DNA of 64,000 nucleotides from Pristionchus mayeri (GCA_036245805.1 BTRK01000004.1:34147541-34211540), one strand, 5' to 3'; shown: positions 39,134 to 50,579, numbered from the stretch's first letter. Notes: generated from the letters alone by a model not told the origin. A program made the numbers and translations.

Positions 39134-41751
39134 GAGGCCGGATCGGTAAGATTGGATCATCCCCCGGACCTGTTTCCTTAGCAATGAGATTCAGGCGCCC
39201 ACGCTCTGTGTATGTGTACCCCTTGGCCCCACGTACCACAAATGGTCACCGAATTCCTGATTCCTCCTCTGCACAGAACAAAAAATGGTCAGAAATGTTG
39301 AAAATCGAAATTTCATAAATTGTCAACCCGAAAAGGTGGAGTCAAAATCTCTGTATTGTACTAGATATCGCCAATAACTAAAATTTGACCATCCGAATCG
39401 AATCGCACTCGATTGTTATGGTGGTTTCACATTCAAAATTTTCACTTTTTCATACATAAAGTTGATATATTGAGATTCCAGCAGCTCTTACCATGCTTAA
39501 AATGTAGCCCATTGAATTCTACTTCGAATCTTGCCAGAGGTATTTCGATTTCATTTTGCCGTCATGATCTCCCCGAGGTCCGAATCTTTTGTGGTCACAT
39601 CTGGAGATTTTTCGAATTTGCCATATTTATCAAACTATTTGAGCTGCAGTGGATGTTTAAAGACGTTTTGAGAATAATGACGTCAAATAGAGCCAATAAG
39701 AACAAGTGTACGGCTTGTTCTAAAAAAGTCGGGTATCATGACCCCCAAAGTACCTTTTTTATGCCTCTGAAACCCAACTTAACAAAGACCTCCGCAATGA
39801 TCAACTAGCACGTTTTGTACTATGGACCGACATGAGTAAAACTAATTGCGTAAGAGATGTATACGACTAACTAAAGTCACAATTTATTTTGCCTCAAATC
39901 ACAAAATGCACACTGTCGACAAAAAATGATGACGAGATAACGTATGAAATTGTCATGATTTTGTAATCTTAGATCAATTTGAACTTATTGAGATAAAAAA
40001 TTGCAGAGAAAAACTCAGATTTTAAAAATTCTAAAAATTCACTACCCGATTTCTCGATTGGACCCATGTTTATGGTTAGCAATCTAAGCAAATGTTTATC
40101 CAATCCTGTGAAGCTTGTTATAAACTTGAAGCATGCTAGAATATGAGCCGAGAAATTGTTAATTAGCCTTTTGCAACACTTGATTTGTATACATTTTATC
40201 TGCGCTATTTTGGAGAAATGAGTGGGCATGAAAAAAAACTGTCTTGAATTCACTAGGAATTATGCTCAATTTGATTATTTATTAATTTAAAATGATATTG
40301 TAATAAAAGCCGAGTGTAATAATTCAGCTAAAATACAGCTATAGACAATCTTAAAAGTTTTCGATTTTCGATTCCTTTTGCGAAATTGATATTTCAACCG
40401 GAGCCATTGCTAGTATTATATGTTATAATTAGTAAAACACTGATGAATTATGCACAAATGTTATTGATTTTCCACGAAAACCGACGGTAAAATCCTAAAT
40501 ACACATTTTTTCGTATCTCAGTTTTCCTTAAATTGATGAAACATTTTTGGAATTGTATAATATCGTAGATTTATAATTAGCAATTTTTCAAATCATATTC
40601 TAGCATACTATAAGTTTATAACAAGCTTCACATGATTAGATAAACATTTGCTTAGATTGCTAACCATAAACATGGGCCCAATAGAGAAATCGGGAGGTGA
40701 ATTTTTAGAATTTTTAAAATCTGAGTTTTTCTCTGCAATTTTTTATCTCAATAAGTTCAAATTGATCTAAGATTACAAAATCATGACAATTTCATACGTT
40801 ATCTCGTCATAATTTTTTGTCGACAGTGTGCATTTTGTGATTTGAGGCAAAATAAATTGTGACTTTAGTTAGTCGTATCCATCTCTTACGCAATTTTTTT
40901 TACTCATGTCGGTCCATAGTACAAAACGTGCTAGTTGATCACTGCGGAGGATTTTGTTAAGTTGGGTTTCAGAGGCACAAAAAGGGCACTTTGGGGGTCA
41001 TGATACCCGACTTTTTAGAAAAAGCCATACACATGTGCTGATTGGCTATATTTGACGTAATTATTCTCAAAACGTATTTAAACATCCACTGCAGCTCAAA
41101 TAGTTTGACAAATATGGCAAATGCGAAAAATCTGGACCTTCCAGATGTGAACACAAAAGATTCGGACCTCGGGGTGATCATGACGGCAAAATGAAATCGA
41201 AATACCTCGGTCAATATTCTAAGTAGAATTCAACGGGCTACATTTTAAGCATGGTAAGAGCTGCTGGAATCTCAATATATCAACTTTATGTATGAAAAAG
41301 CGAAAATTTTTAATGTGAAACCGCCATAACAATCCAGTGCGATTCGATTTGGATGGTTAAATTTTAGTTGGTAAGACCATGGTAAGACCTGGGGGTCTCT
41401 CAATATATCAACTGTATGTGTGAAAAAGTGAAAATGTTGTATGTGAAACCACCATAACAATAGAGTATGATTCGATTTGGATGGTTAAGTTTTGGTTATT
41501 CGTGATGTCTAGAACAACAACAAAGAGATTTTGACTCCACCTTTTCGGGTTGAGAATTTATGAAATTTCGATTTTCAACATTTCTGACCAATTTTTGTCC
41601 TGTGTAGAGGAGGAATCAGGAATTCGGTGACCATTTGTGGTACATGGGGCCAAGGGGTACACATACACATAGCGTGGGCGCAAGAATCGCATTGCTAAGG
41701 AAACAGGTCCGGGAGGTGTCCATTATGATCGATTCTTACCGATCCGGTCTC
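39134..41751. mobile_element. TTAA-flanked foldback element 4
   Basis: TTAA at 39130-39133 and 41752-41755; ends GAGGCCGGATCGGTAAGA and, inverted, GAGACCGGATCGGTAAGA. Arms of about 1.1 kb; loop near 40250-40510. The right arm contains an extra partial duplication (two GAGTATGATTCG/AGTGCGATTCG units, about 41320-41490). Shares its outer 400 bp with element 5. No transposase. Confidence 0.85.
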
Positions 41752-41755
41752 TTAA

Positions 41756-42240
41756 AAAATAAACTTCAAAACATAAACAAAGATAAAACATTTCAAGCAG
41801 AAATTTCCCTAATTATTGGCGAAAGTGAAACTTGTGCATTTTGTTAGGAATTTGTACAATTTGAATCATTATTCCTGAAGACGATATTCCAATTTCTTGT
41901 TGAGGTTAAACTTTTGTTGGGATCGCGAATCGAATACGCTTCTTTTGTCGCTCATTTAGCGTCGCACTCTTTCAAGTCGCCAATGTCCAACAATAGGATG
42001 GAAAGGGCAAGAAACCGGTTAAAGTCCAACTCGCGAATAGTGGAACTCTTCGTCTTTTCATTGCTTGTCCACACAAATGCGCAATTCAAATGCTCGAAAT
42101 GTCTAAAGATCTGAGAGGTATAACAATAAACCAATCGTATTGTAAAATCAAGTCAATGAATTGAATATTTTGACAAAATTTGAAAAATTGAGATGTGGAA
42201 TATCGAGTAAACGAATCTGATTTGTTAAACATATTCTGAG
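41756..42240. repeat. Upstream block of the 42284 gene
   Basis: 41955-42070 matches 20998-21110 upstream of the 21328 paralogue (GTCCAACAATAGGATGGAAA, then CAACTCGCGAATAGTGGAAC). The rest is AT-rich with a CATAAAAG box near 42246 that may be the TATA element. Confidence 0.65.
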
Positions 42241-42283
42241 ATGTGCATAAAAGGCTCAGAAAATGCTGTCATTTTCATTCGAA

Positions 42284-42647
42284 ATGAAGCTCATCCCGCT
42301 ACATCTCGCCCTCTTCCTCATCACTTCGGCTTTCCCGGGCATAATTGAGTTGGGAAGTTATCGGAACATGGATGAATATTTCGCAGTAAAAAGTGTCATT
42401 GAGTCCTTTGCGTCCATCCCTTCAATTTGCAACTCAAGAAGTAATCAGCATGGATTTCAAATATCCAATAAGATAACTTTCAGAGAATAGTCCTCATATC
42501 ATCCGGAATGAGTGCCTGAAGCAATGCGATCCCGATTTCAACTACACGACATGCGTGGCGTGGTGCGAAGAGCAATTCAGCAAAATGATTGTGAAGAATA
42601 GGGGAAAACGCCTCATTCACTCCCAGTACGATTTTGGCATTATTTGA
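42284..42647 (+). CDS. Small secreted Cys-peptide (two exons, intact)
   Basis: Exons 42284-42440 and 42484-42647, phase 1, encode 106 residues. An in-frame ATG at 42263 would add seven residues, but the 42284 start matches the paralogue at 21328 and gives a cleaner signal peptide (MKLIPLHLALFLITSAFPG). The second exon has CLKQC and CVAWC eight residues apart, then EEQFSKM and a basic tail RLIHSQYDFGII. Exon 1 is 32 codons longer than the usable exon of the 21328 copy, with one additional Cys (SICN). Extracellular peptide of unknown function. Confidence 0.7.
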
Positions 42648-42706
42648 CAGAAACTTCATTGATAAACTAATTTTAATGAATTCCGATTAATTGTAACACT
42701 AATTAC

Positions 42707-43005
42707 TTAGAATCGAGCAACAGCAGGACGTACAAATAATCCAGGAAGTTTGTATGACATGTGTACTCCCGTATTGACTGCTTTCATTTCCTGAGCACTA
42801 CGCTTCGCATGCTCATAAATCACGGATATTGCTTCTTGTTGACGTTCCTTTTTGTTGTCCTGAACACGACTACTTAATAATCTCAGCTGTAACAGAAAAA
42901 AAAGTGTCTAACCTGTTCAAATAACTTTCGTTCCTCCTCGTTTACTAGCATGAAAATACCTTTCACCGCGGTAATGAAATCGAGCAAACAGTTCTGATTA
43001 GGCAT
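42707..43005 (-). CDS. 81-codon protein, copy 2 (intact)
   Basis: Exons 43005-42913 and 42859-42707, phase 0, give 81 residues: MPNQNCLLDFITAVKGIF.. with an amphipathic Glu/Lys-rich middle and a conserved C-terminus LPGLFVRPAVARF. There is no signal peptide; the N-terminal half is moderately hydrophobic. Four copies in the window keep the same exon lengths and TATA box, which argues for a real gene family. It lies tail-to-tail with the Cys-peptide gene, 59 bp apart. A longer exon 2 using the acceptor at TTACAG is also in frame. No function recognised. Confidence 0.65.
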
Positions 43006-43100
43006 GCGATATCGCTAAAATTTTGTCGTGAAACGATAATCCGAATGGGAAGAATATAACACAAGTAAAACTACCCAATGTAAGGGACGAGCTACGAGAT

Positions 43101-43108
43101 TATTTATA
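43101..43108 (-). promoter_or_regulatory. TATA box (TATAAATA) of the 81-codon gene copy 2
   Basis: On the minus strand, 96 bases before the ATG, in the same context as the other copies. Confidence 0.6.
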
Positions 43109-43460
43109 CAATGCTCACTCGATGGCAATAAAATGGATCTACTGAACCAACAATCCGATTTCCCCGCTCGCGAACCTGATAGGGTTGAGGTAACATAGAG
43201 AGATTCTGAACGGGGAATAACTAGTACAATTTATCACGGCAAAAACGAGATTAGAGCGGCGAAATTCCACAGCAAAACTTCCAACTGCTATAAAATGTAA
43301 ACCTATACTCAAAGTGAACAGAGAAATGAATGAAAAAAAGAGTTTGAGAACCATTGGCAGCACATAGGATTTTCACGTCGCAGTAGTTTATGATGCAATT
43401 ACATCATTCTCTTCGTCTTACTCTCAATCGTCAGCTCCTTGATTTCAGCCAACTTGCTAA

Positions 43461-44469
43461 TTGAAATCGGGCGTGAAGTACAGGTGTCATTGGCAGAAGC
43501 AGGTGGATTTTCACCAGATATTCTGGCAAAACATTCCCACTCTCTCGACTACCATGATATACCTCACGGAAAGCGAGCAGTCTACAATACAGAGAGCGCA
43601 TCATGCTTTATTCTGCATTTCCTCTTTTACAAATTTCATTTCGCTATACTGTCTCATAAAGGAAACTCCAAATCATCAGGCGAAAATTCGAAATTATCTA
43701 ATCGCGACTCAGGTTTGATTTAAGTTCTAATAACCGAAAATATTATACTTATCCCAGGAATATGGAATTATTCGGCTATTGCATTAATTGCAGATTATGG
43801 TGGTTATCACGGATGTCTTCGGGGATCTTCTCTTTAATCCCCTTCCGCTGTTTCCGGAAATGGCTGCAATATGCACTGGTCTTCTGTGTTATGCCGGAGT
43901 GCCGCTATATATTTCATTGGTATAGTGGTACTTCATTGGCACCCTGGTACCCTTTAAAGTCCGAATTATATGTGGTTATCAATGCGCTGTTGTTAGATGT
44001 ACATATTTGAAAAAAATATCAATAACTATAACTAACTAACTGTTAAGCAGAGTGGCTACACTATGACGTATGTTTGGTTCGCAGCCTGCCTTGGCTTCTG
44101 CGGATTCTATCGCTACCAAACTGTGCTACCTCCTCAAGCGAGGCTGAACAAGGTTTCCTTTTGTAAATATGTTTTATCGGCTGGAAACAGTACCAAAAAT
44201 ATGATGACCTTAAAAGTGTAAAAGTGTTAAAAAAGTGTAGATTTTTTCGATGTTCTGGGGCTTTTATAATTATCAGTCATCAGACCCCTATCGGATTTAA
44301 CCGTATCGAAGACATACACACTCAAAAAATAAATTATATATTGCAAATGGTCTTTCAGGCCACTATCACACTTCTTATGTCCGTTTCACTTGCTCTTGGA
44401 TCGGTCCCAACAATAGCATTTGCCGCCATTCCATTCGATACCTCTCATATTCGACAGTTAATGGAGAAG
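43461..44469 (+). pseudogene. Serpentine chemoreceptor (Srh/Sri-like), incomplete
   Basis: Four phase-0 exons can be read. One ending at 43712 holds TM1 and KETPNHQAKIRNYLIATQ. 43794-43919 encodes IMVVITDVFGDLLFNPLPLF, then PEMAAICTGLLCYAGVPLY, the TM2-TM3 signature of Srh-like receptors. 44051-44152 has FYRYQTVLPPQARLNK. 44359-44469 encodes one further hydrophobic segment. Splice sites look intact, but three to four of the seven membrane segments, including TM7, are missing and no start with a convincing upstream region was found. It is likely a partial gene. Expected role if complete: chemosensory GPCR in sensory neuron cilia. Confidence 0.6.
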
Positions 44470-44980
44470 GTAACCAAATTATACAGATTTGACAGAAAAT
44501 TCCGCGTTGTATGAGCTCGTTTGCCTAAGCAACGAGACTCGGTACAGCTCAAAAATGTCGATTCACTGTAAATCCGCGTTGTGGGATTATCGAAGTGGAG
44601 TGAAAGTTCATTAGGCCTCGAGAATCGGTATCTACTACCTCCGTCTCATCTGAGTCCCCCGAGTCTCTCACACGCGTTTCGGTCGGGCACTGCCTTTTTC
44701 TCCAAACATTGATTTTCAATCCAACCACATTCTGAAATTGCTTTTTATATGATATCTTAGAAAATTTCAAGAAGGCTTCACCTTTCAGAACTCCTCGAAC
44801 AGAGGCAAATGCATTCGACTGCGCCAAAACCGAACTGAAAAAACCATTGTCCACAATACACAGTCATTTCGCGATTCTTCCTTTCGTTTCAAGCCTATAA
44901 TTTAAGCTGATTGAAAAACTGAAAAAGTGGGATGGTGTGGTTCGGACGTTTCAGTTTGACGGCAACACTCTTTTTATCGG
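44470..44980. other. Flank with weak inverted repeat around the SINE
   Basis: CAGCTCAAAAATGTCGATTC at 44546 is loosely mirrored by AAATTTTTGAGCTGTGCC near 45470, suggesting an old foldback (about 44540-45500) into which the SINE at 44993 inserted. The minus-strand frame 44549-44854 has no recognisable domain. Confidence 0.35.
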
Positions 44981-44992
44981 TTAACGTGATGT

Positions 44993-45262
44993 TGTGGCGA
45001 AGTAGTGGTCTAAGGCGCCCTCCCATTCCATCCCACCCGGGTTCGATTCCCGGTCGTGACACCGCCACCGCCCCACCAAGGCACCTACCCATGGGGGACG
45101 GGGAATTGGTAGTCGTGACTAGATCACGCAGGTAAATAGGTCCGAAGAAGAGATTTGGCCCTCCGGACTGAACTAGCCTATCGTAGACACTGGCCTAGCA
45201 GTGTACTCCCCGCAGGACCTGTGTGCCTGATACGGGAATACCTTTACTTTATACCTTTACCT
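44993..45262 (+). mobile_element. tRNA-derived SINE, full-length
   Basis: Perfect 12-bp target duplication TTAACGTGATGT at 44981-44992 and 45263-45274. The head has an A-box-like TGGTCTAAGGCG and a B-box-like GGTTCGATTCC, about 40 bp apart as in tRNA-derived pol III promoters, then the family body and a (TTTACC)n tail. Confidence 0.9.
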
Positions 45263-45274
45263 TTAACGTGATGT

Positions 45275-45537
45275 AGTTCCCCTCAAATACAACATTTGGA
45301 TAGTTACCCAATTTGATCACAGGAAGCGCACTCTCTCAACCCTCTCCCTGGATTTTTCCGACCCCCTCCCCTCTCATGCACCCCCATACTCGCTCGACCC
45401 TCTCCGCTCTCTCTTCTCCAACTGTTTTTAAAACTTTCGATACTCCCAAAACTCCGATTTACAGAGAATAGAAATTTTTGAGCTGTGCCAGGACCTTCCA
45501 GATATGTTCGATTCATACACGTACGGATATATCGATA
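45275..45537. other. Spacer, no gene recognised
   Basis: C/T-rich tract (45330-45420) and the putative right arm of the weak foldback mentioned at 44470. The TA at 45538-45539 is the insertion site of the next element. Confidence 0.4.
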
Positions 45538-45539
45538 TA

Positions 45540-46843
45540 CAGTAGCGCCAGAAAGTTTGTAGACGATTTGTAATTTTGATATAACTTTCGCTACAGTTGA
45601 TTTAGCAAGTTAGATGTTGGGGCGCTATATACCAAATCCATCGAGGAATACGATGCGTATATTGCGTCATCACTTGCATAATCACTTATTGCGTAGTGAT
45701 GACGCAATCGAACAACACTTTTTCAAACATCCATTATTCTTACTTAGATTTTTTCCTGCTGGCCAAACTTTCTGAGGTTGGAGTCATGACTTAGGCCTAC
45801 GCAGAATAAATTTTTGAAAGTGCTGCGCGGTCGCACATTGGCTGCAGCCGTGCTGAAAAAACAGGGTCCGAAATTCAGATCTCGGCTTCTAGACTAGCTA
45901 GAGACTCGATCAAAGCGTCAAAATGATCGCCATCATGAGTCCAGATGATCCTGAGAATATGAAAACAATATCTCGAAATTTGCCCTCAGGGCACGAAAAA
46001 ATCTCTTTTTTGGATGACCATTTTTTGGACATTCATAATTATGTGGAACATGTAGGTAAAAATCTGGTTTTTGAATAAGAATGTTCAAAATGTATTGAAG
46101 ATCTGATTCCCAACTTTTTAGAGCGATTGAATATCTTTCCTGCCCGTGGCGATCGTTTTCCGGAGGGATACTAGGGTCGGGAAACACCTTGTTTACGCAC
46201 TCTCGTCGTCTGCACACTCTCGCCCATAGGGGTAAAAAAGGTGTTTCCCGAAACCAGTGCAGCTCCGGAAAACGATCGCCGCGGGCAGGAAAGAAATCCA
46301 ATCGCTCTAAAAAGTTGGGAATCAGATCTTCAATACATTTTGAACATTCCTCTGCAAAAAGCAGATTTTTACCTACATGTCCCACATAATTATGAATGTC
46401 CAAAAAATGGTCATCCAAAAAGCGATTTTTTCGTGCCCTGAGGGCAAATTTCGAGATATTGTTTTCATATTCTCAGGGTCATCTGGACTCATGATGGCGA
46501 TCATTTTGACGCTTTGAACGAGTCTCTAGCTAGTCTAGAAGAAGAGATCAGAATTTCGGATCATTTTTTTGCAGCACGGCTGCAGCCAATGTGCGACCGC
46601 GCAGCACTTTCAAAAATGTATTCTGGGTAGGCCTCAGTCATGACTACAACCTTAGAAAGTTTGGCCAGCAGGAAAAATCTATGTAAGAATAATGGATGTT
46701 TGAAAAAGAGTTGTTCGATTGCGTCATCACTACGCAATAAGTGATGGTGCAAGTGATGACGCAATATACGCATCGTATTCCTCGATGGATTTGGTATATA
46801 GCGCCCCAACATCTAACTTGCTAAATCAGCTGTAGCGAAAGTT
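45540..46843. mobile_element. TA-flanked foldback (CAGTAGCGCC family), right end truncated
   Basis: The left end TA-CAGTAGCGCCAGAAAG matches the element at 3120. The right arm mirrors the left up to 46843 (GTAGCGAAAGTT) and then stops, lacking the terminal 43 bp; the duplicated block beginning near 46848 follows. Loop at about 46165-46265 with a small hairpin GGGAAACACC/GGTGTTTCCC. Arms share sequence with 3120-4595 (e.g. GATTCCCAACTTTTTAGAG). Confidence 0.82.
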
Positions 46844-46847
46844 GGGC

Positions 46848-47510
46848 ACATCCGTTGTTTCACAATATCGCCCTGCTCGTACTAACTCCGGTCTATAGAA
46901 ATACCATCAAGATTCTACTTAGCAAATTATTCACAACATGCCGTCCAACTAAAGAGGTGACATATTTGAATTTGTTGAATCAGTTGGATAACATTAATAT
47001 CAATAAAAAAAGATAAAATATTTCCTGAAGAAATTGTTTGAAATTGTTTGTTCCTGCATCATGCTCGTACCATGAAAACATTTTTTTATAATAAATTTCT
47101 AAATATAAACGTTGAATTTAATTTTGCCGCGAGCCACCACAACTGTAGTTCGGCAAGCGAAGCAATCACAAAAGGGAAGAATCGGCTCTAGTGAATGACG
47201 ACCAATTATAATGGAATGTACATTTAATCAGTTTCCTTGTATACTTAGTTCCTCATTAATGAATGCAGCAATGATTAATTGGCATTCTTCCTGAAAACAC
47301 GCATGTGAAAACGTTGGGAGTTTTCAATTTGTAATGGAGAATGAAGAGCAGATGATGATCACTTTTATTTTTCAATACCATCGATTGAGCGATACAAATG
47401 TAATATTCTAGATAGAGCAATTTAAAACGCATGATACATAACGAGAATTTATTATTGATAGAATATGCACGCGTTTAGTATTCTCGATTGATATATTCCA
47501 ACAGAGTTAC
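46848..47510. repeat. Segmental-duplication block, uninterrupted copy
   Basis: 46848-47215 corresponds to 50897-51050 plus 54480-54690, and 47250-47510 to 59805-60083. This copy lacks both the TTAA foldback 5 and the composite palindrome, so it serves as the empty-site reference for both insertions. No coding exon was seen. Confidence 0.8.
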
Positions 47511-47799
47511 TCAGAATCGAGCCACTGCAGGTGGGACAAAGAATCCAGGCAGTTTGTAGGGCATGTGTTCTCCCGCATTGATTGCCTTCATTTCGGGAGC
47601 TCTACGCTTCGTCCTCTCGCAAATCACCGAAATCGCTTCCACATTGTGTTCCTTGTTGCTGTTCTAAGCATGATTTAATAAAATGAAAAATAAGAGGTTT
47701 TCCAACCTGTTCATATAGCTTGTCGTCCTCTTCGTTTACTAGCATGAAAATGCCTTTCACCACGGCAATGAAATAGAGCAAGCAGTTTTGATTTGGCAT
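47511..47799 (-). CDS. 81-codon protein, copy 3 (intact)
   Basis: Exons 47799-47707 and 47663-47511, phase 0, 81 residues: MPNQNCLLYFIAVVKGIF.., second exon NSNKEHNVEAISV.. and C-terminus LPGFFVPPAVARF. Stop TGA instead of TAA. The second exon has diverged more than the first relative to copy 2 (e.g. ICERTKRRAPEMK against IYEHAKRSAQEMK), yet the length and C-terminus are kept, suggesting purifying selection. No domain recognised. Confidence 0.65.
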
Positions 47800-47912
47800 A
47801 AACTATCTCTATAAATATATTGTTGTGGCAAGATAAACCGAACATTCCCATTCGAACATGCATAAACAAGTGAAACTACTAGCACAGAAGGGAAGAGTTA
47901 CCAGACGATGCG

Positions 47913-47920
47913 TATTTATA
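47913..47920 (-). promoter_or_regulatory. TATA box (TATAAATA) of the 81-codon gene copy 3
   Basis: On the minus strand, 114 bases before the ATG; identical context to the copy at 60496. Confidence 0.6.
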
Positions 47921-48177
47921 CAACGCACACACCAAGGTACTAAAATGGAACTACTGAATCAACAATCCGATTTTCCCGCTCTCGAACCTGATAGGGAAGA
48001 GGCAACACAAAGAGAGATTCTGAACAGGGATTTACTCGTAAAATTTAACACAGCAAAAACAACATTACAACGGAGAAATTGTTCATTGGGATTTTCGTCT
48101 GGTTAGAAATAAAAACTTTCGCCTATACATCAAAGGGAATCCATCTGCCATTTTACTTGCTCTTCTAGCGTCTGGAA

Positions 48178-49044
48178 TCACATTCTGTATTGTGCAGAGA
48201 TAAAGAGAAAACTGAAAAAAATGAATGTTTTATTTGTCAAGATGACAACAACGACGACAATTTGAATTGACAAAAATAACAGCATGTAATAAAAAATAGG
48301 TGAAAATATTTTTGTGGAAACAAACAAGTGAGCGACGGTTGTCTCTTCAGTATCACCATTCCTGCAATTATGTAAATATGGATGACACCAGTTAAGGAAT
48401 CTCACCAAGTACCGTTCAGCTTCGTACTGTTTTCGTCTCTCATAAATCTCATCGGGAGCACCGCTCACCAGGAGAAGGATCAGCTGTGAGAGCGACCACA
48501 AGAGTTTGGACTGCAGCCATCACATGATTCATCGAATCATATTGATATTCGGGACAGACTTCATTTTCTTGGAGAAACCCGGGCGTTAACTCAATGTGAG
48601 CTCGCCAAAGAGGACAATGATAATTATCTTCTTCAGCGTCCTTTTGGATTTGAAATTCGCACACCCTACACAGAATGTGGCCGCATTCTCTAGAGTATTC
48701 TCTAGAGAATCACAAATTGGACAATCGCAAGAGAAGGGTTCGATCTCGATGAGCTTAACGAAAGAAGTCGCCACCCCCAGAATGGACAAAAGTCTTCTTA
48801 CCCGAGTGTACACTCGCTGCAGATCGTGTCTTCGCACTCAACGCAAGCGTGGCGCTCACGCGACTCAAGCGTACCGCAAACGCGACAGGCGCGTGAGAAT
48901 TGGATTACTTCGGTGCCGAGCGCTTCGCTGTTTTACACAATTATGTATATTGAATAGTGATATATTTCTAAAACCTTACTTGTCTTGGTTCTCTTTCTTG
49001 CGAGAATTAATGATCTCGATAATTGCAGTATCCACATCTTCCAT
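48178..49044 (-). pseudogene. RING-type zinc finger / TM gene, copy A, broken
   Basis: Minus strand. First exon piece 49044-48980 (MEDVDTAIIEIINSRKKENQ) ends at the Tc1-like insertion. The next exon, from 48927, holds CRVCGTLESRERHACVEC and ICSECTLG, then TAA, then DFCPFW (Trp for a Cys ligand). Further on come CDCPIC and FCVGC in another frame, and YHCPLW in a third. The last frame (48178-48501) ends in a hydrophobic C-terminal segment (FLSIQIVVVVVIL). Architecture: tandem RING-like domains and a C-terminal membrane anchor, as in the 63301 gene. Several stops and frame changes make it a pseudogene. Confidence 0.7.
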
Positions 49045-49046
49045 TA

Positions 49047-50331
49047 CAGGGTGCGCCATAATTACGTAGACTGATTTCATTATTCTGAGACCCGGCCGCC
49101 CAATCGATATGCGCGACCCCTATTGCATTATCATGGCGAGTGACCATTGGTCTCGCATTATTCAAGGTCTCGTGTAAGTTAGTCAGGTTTTATAGTAATG
49201 ACGATGTCTAGTATTCTCCAACCCTCATTCTCAGTCACAAGCAGGTGTCACAAGTCGGTGACATCGACGCTGATCGACTCGGCGTTCACAAGTCGACTGC
49301 TTCCGATATCGTCATAATGCACCAGCAGCTTGGTACTGATAAGGGCTGTCCGGACATATAGATACCTGGGTCTGTTTCCACCACAAGGCACCGAGAGAGC
49401 ATCCGAACAATGGTACTTCGAAAGCGTACTCGGGAGGTCAAGAGTTTTGAAATATCGAGCACATCCATTTATCGTTTTCTCAAGTCCCGGCTGACTCTTC
49501 GCCCTTACAAGTACATTAAGTTCTTCGGACTAGGTGAGCGTCAGATTAAGTGTCGCAGAGAAAGGAAACGTAAACTGTTGTTGCAGTTTGCCAGGTCCGC
49601 GCACTTCAGTACGTTGTTCAGCGATGTAAATATCTTTACCGTCGAAATCATGTAAAATATCCAAACCAGCATAATCACTGCCTCTGATCCTGAAGTATCT
49701 TAAAATTGTTGTGGAATCGTCGGTTATATAATTCATCCCGTCTACATCAGGGTAAGGGCTGCAATTTGCCTAACAGTCAAGTTCCTTCAAGTTTTTATCA
49801 CTCCGGGAGCCAAGAACAATAAGGAGTATTACACTATGCACATCCTGTAAGACGCGCTAACACCACGAACTCAATCCAACTTCGACCAGGAACACTGGTC
49901 GTTTCAGCAACAATTAGCTTCATTCAGAAGGCAAATTCGTGGCCGGACACCCCAGCACCCGACTAAAACACTATGACTAGCTGACCCCCGTATTCCCCGA
50001 TCTCAATGCCTCGACTTCTGTATTTGGCGGTGTGGTAGTCCAAGATGTCTTCTAACAAGAACTCGACACTAATCTCCCTCAAGGCTGCCCTGCTCAAAGC
50101 ACGAGTCGAAATCGATGAAAATTTCAAGCGGGAATCAACAGGTGGATCTGAGAAGACACTCAAGACTCAAGACCTGTCTCAGAGCAAATGAAGGCCCCCA
50201 TAAAACGTAGATAGTATGTTACTATTATACAAATGGCTGGTAAACTTTGCCATAAAATATATCCCTCAAGTTCGATTGCACAGGTAGGAAACATTTGAAA
50301 ACATCAGTCTACGTAATTATGGCGCACCCTG
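49047..50331 (+). mobile_element. Decayed Tc1/mariner-superfamily element
   Basis: TA at 49045-49046 and 50332-50333; terminal repeats CAGGGTGCGCCATAATTACG continuing TAGACTGAT, with the exact inverse at the right end. The plus-strand interior has transposase-like remains: an HTH-like stretch around 49410-49640 (SSTSIYRFLKSRLTLRPYKY), an LFSDVNIFTVE box resembling the first catalytic Asp region, and SPDLN-like remains near 50000. Stops and deletions throughout: inactive. Confidence 0.82.
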
Positions 50332-50333
50332 TA

Positions 50334-50579
50334 CATCACACGACGACCAGCTTTTGGATCTGCTGCCGCGCAAAAGGATATTATGGATAGTACTCCAGAT
50401 ATTATATATACGATGAAGGCCAATATCTTGAAAACAATTGGACACTCGTAAACAGCGCTCGAACAGAATAGATACAGGGTTGTTACGCTCAAAAGCAAAG
50501 AGCTTATTGCGATTCCTAGGAACTCCTTGGATTTCTTTCCTTCTAAATTGAGAGCTTCACATGTGAATTCAGATGCATC
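50334..50579 (-). pseudogene. Exon of a small membrane protein, truncated by the Tc1-like element
   Basis: Minus strand, after a TTTTGTAG acceptor at 50580. Encodes a short charged stretch, then two hydrophobic segments (LGIAISSLLLSVTTLYLF and KILAFIVYIISGVLSIISF) and AAADPKAGRRVM. The frame runs eight codons into the element's terminal repeat; without the insertion the TA target would give a stop right after GRRVM. Other exons were not found. Confidence 0.5.

Noticed and set aside
44549..44854. A 101-codon minus-strand ORF
   Set aside because: No domain, no paralogue in the window, no splice or promoter evidence; it overlaps a weak foldback.
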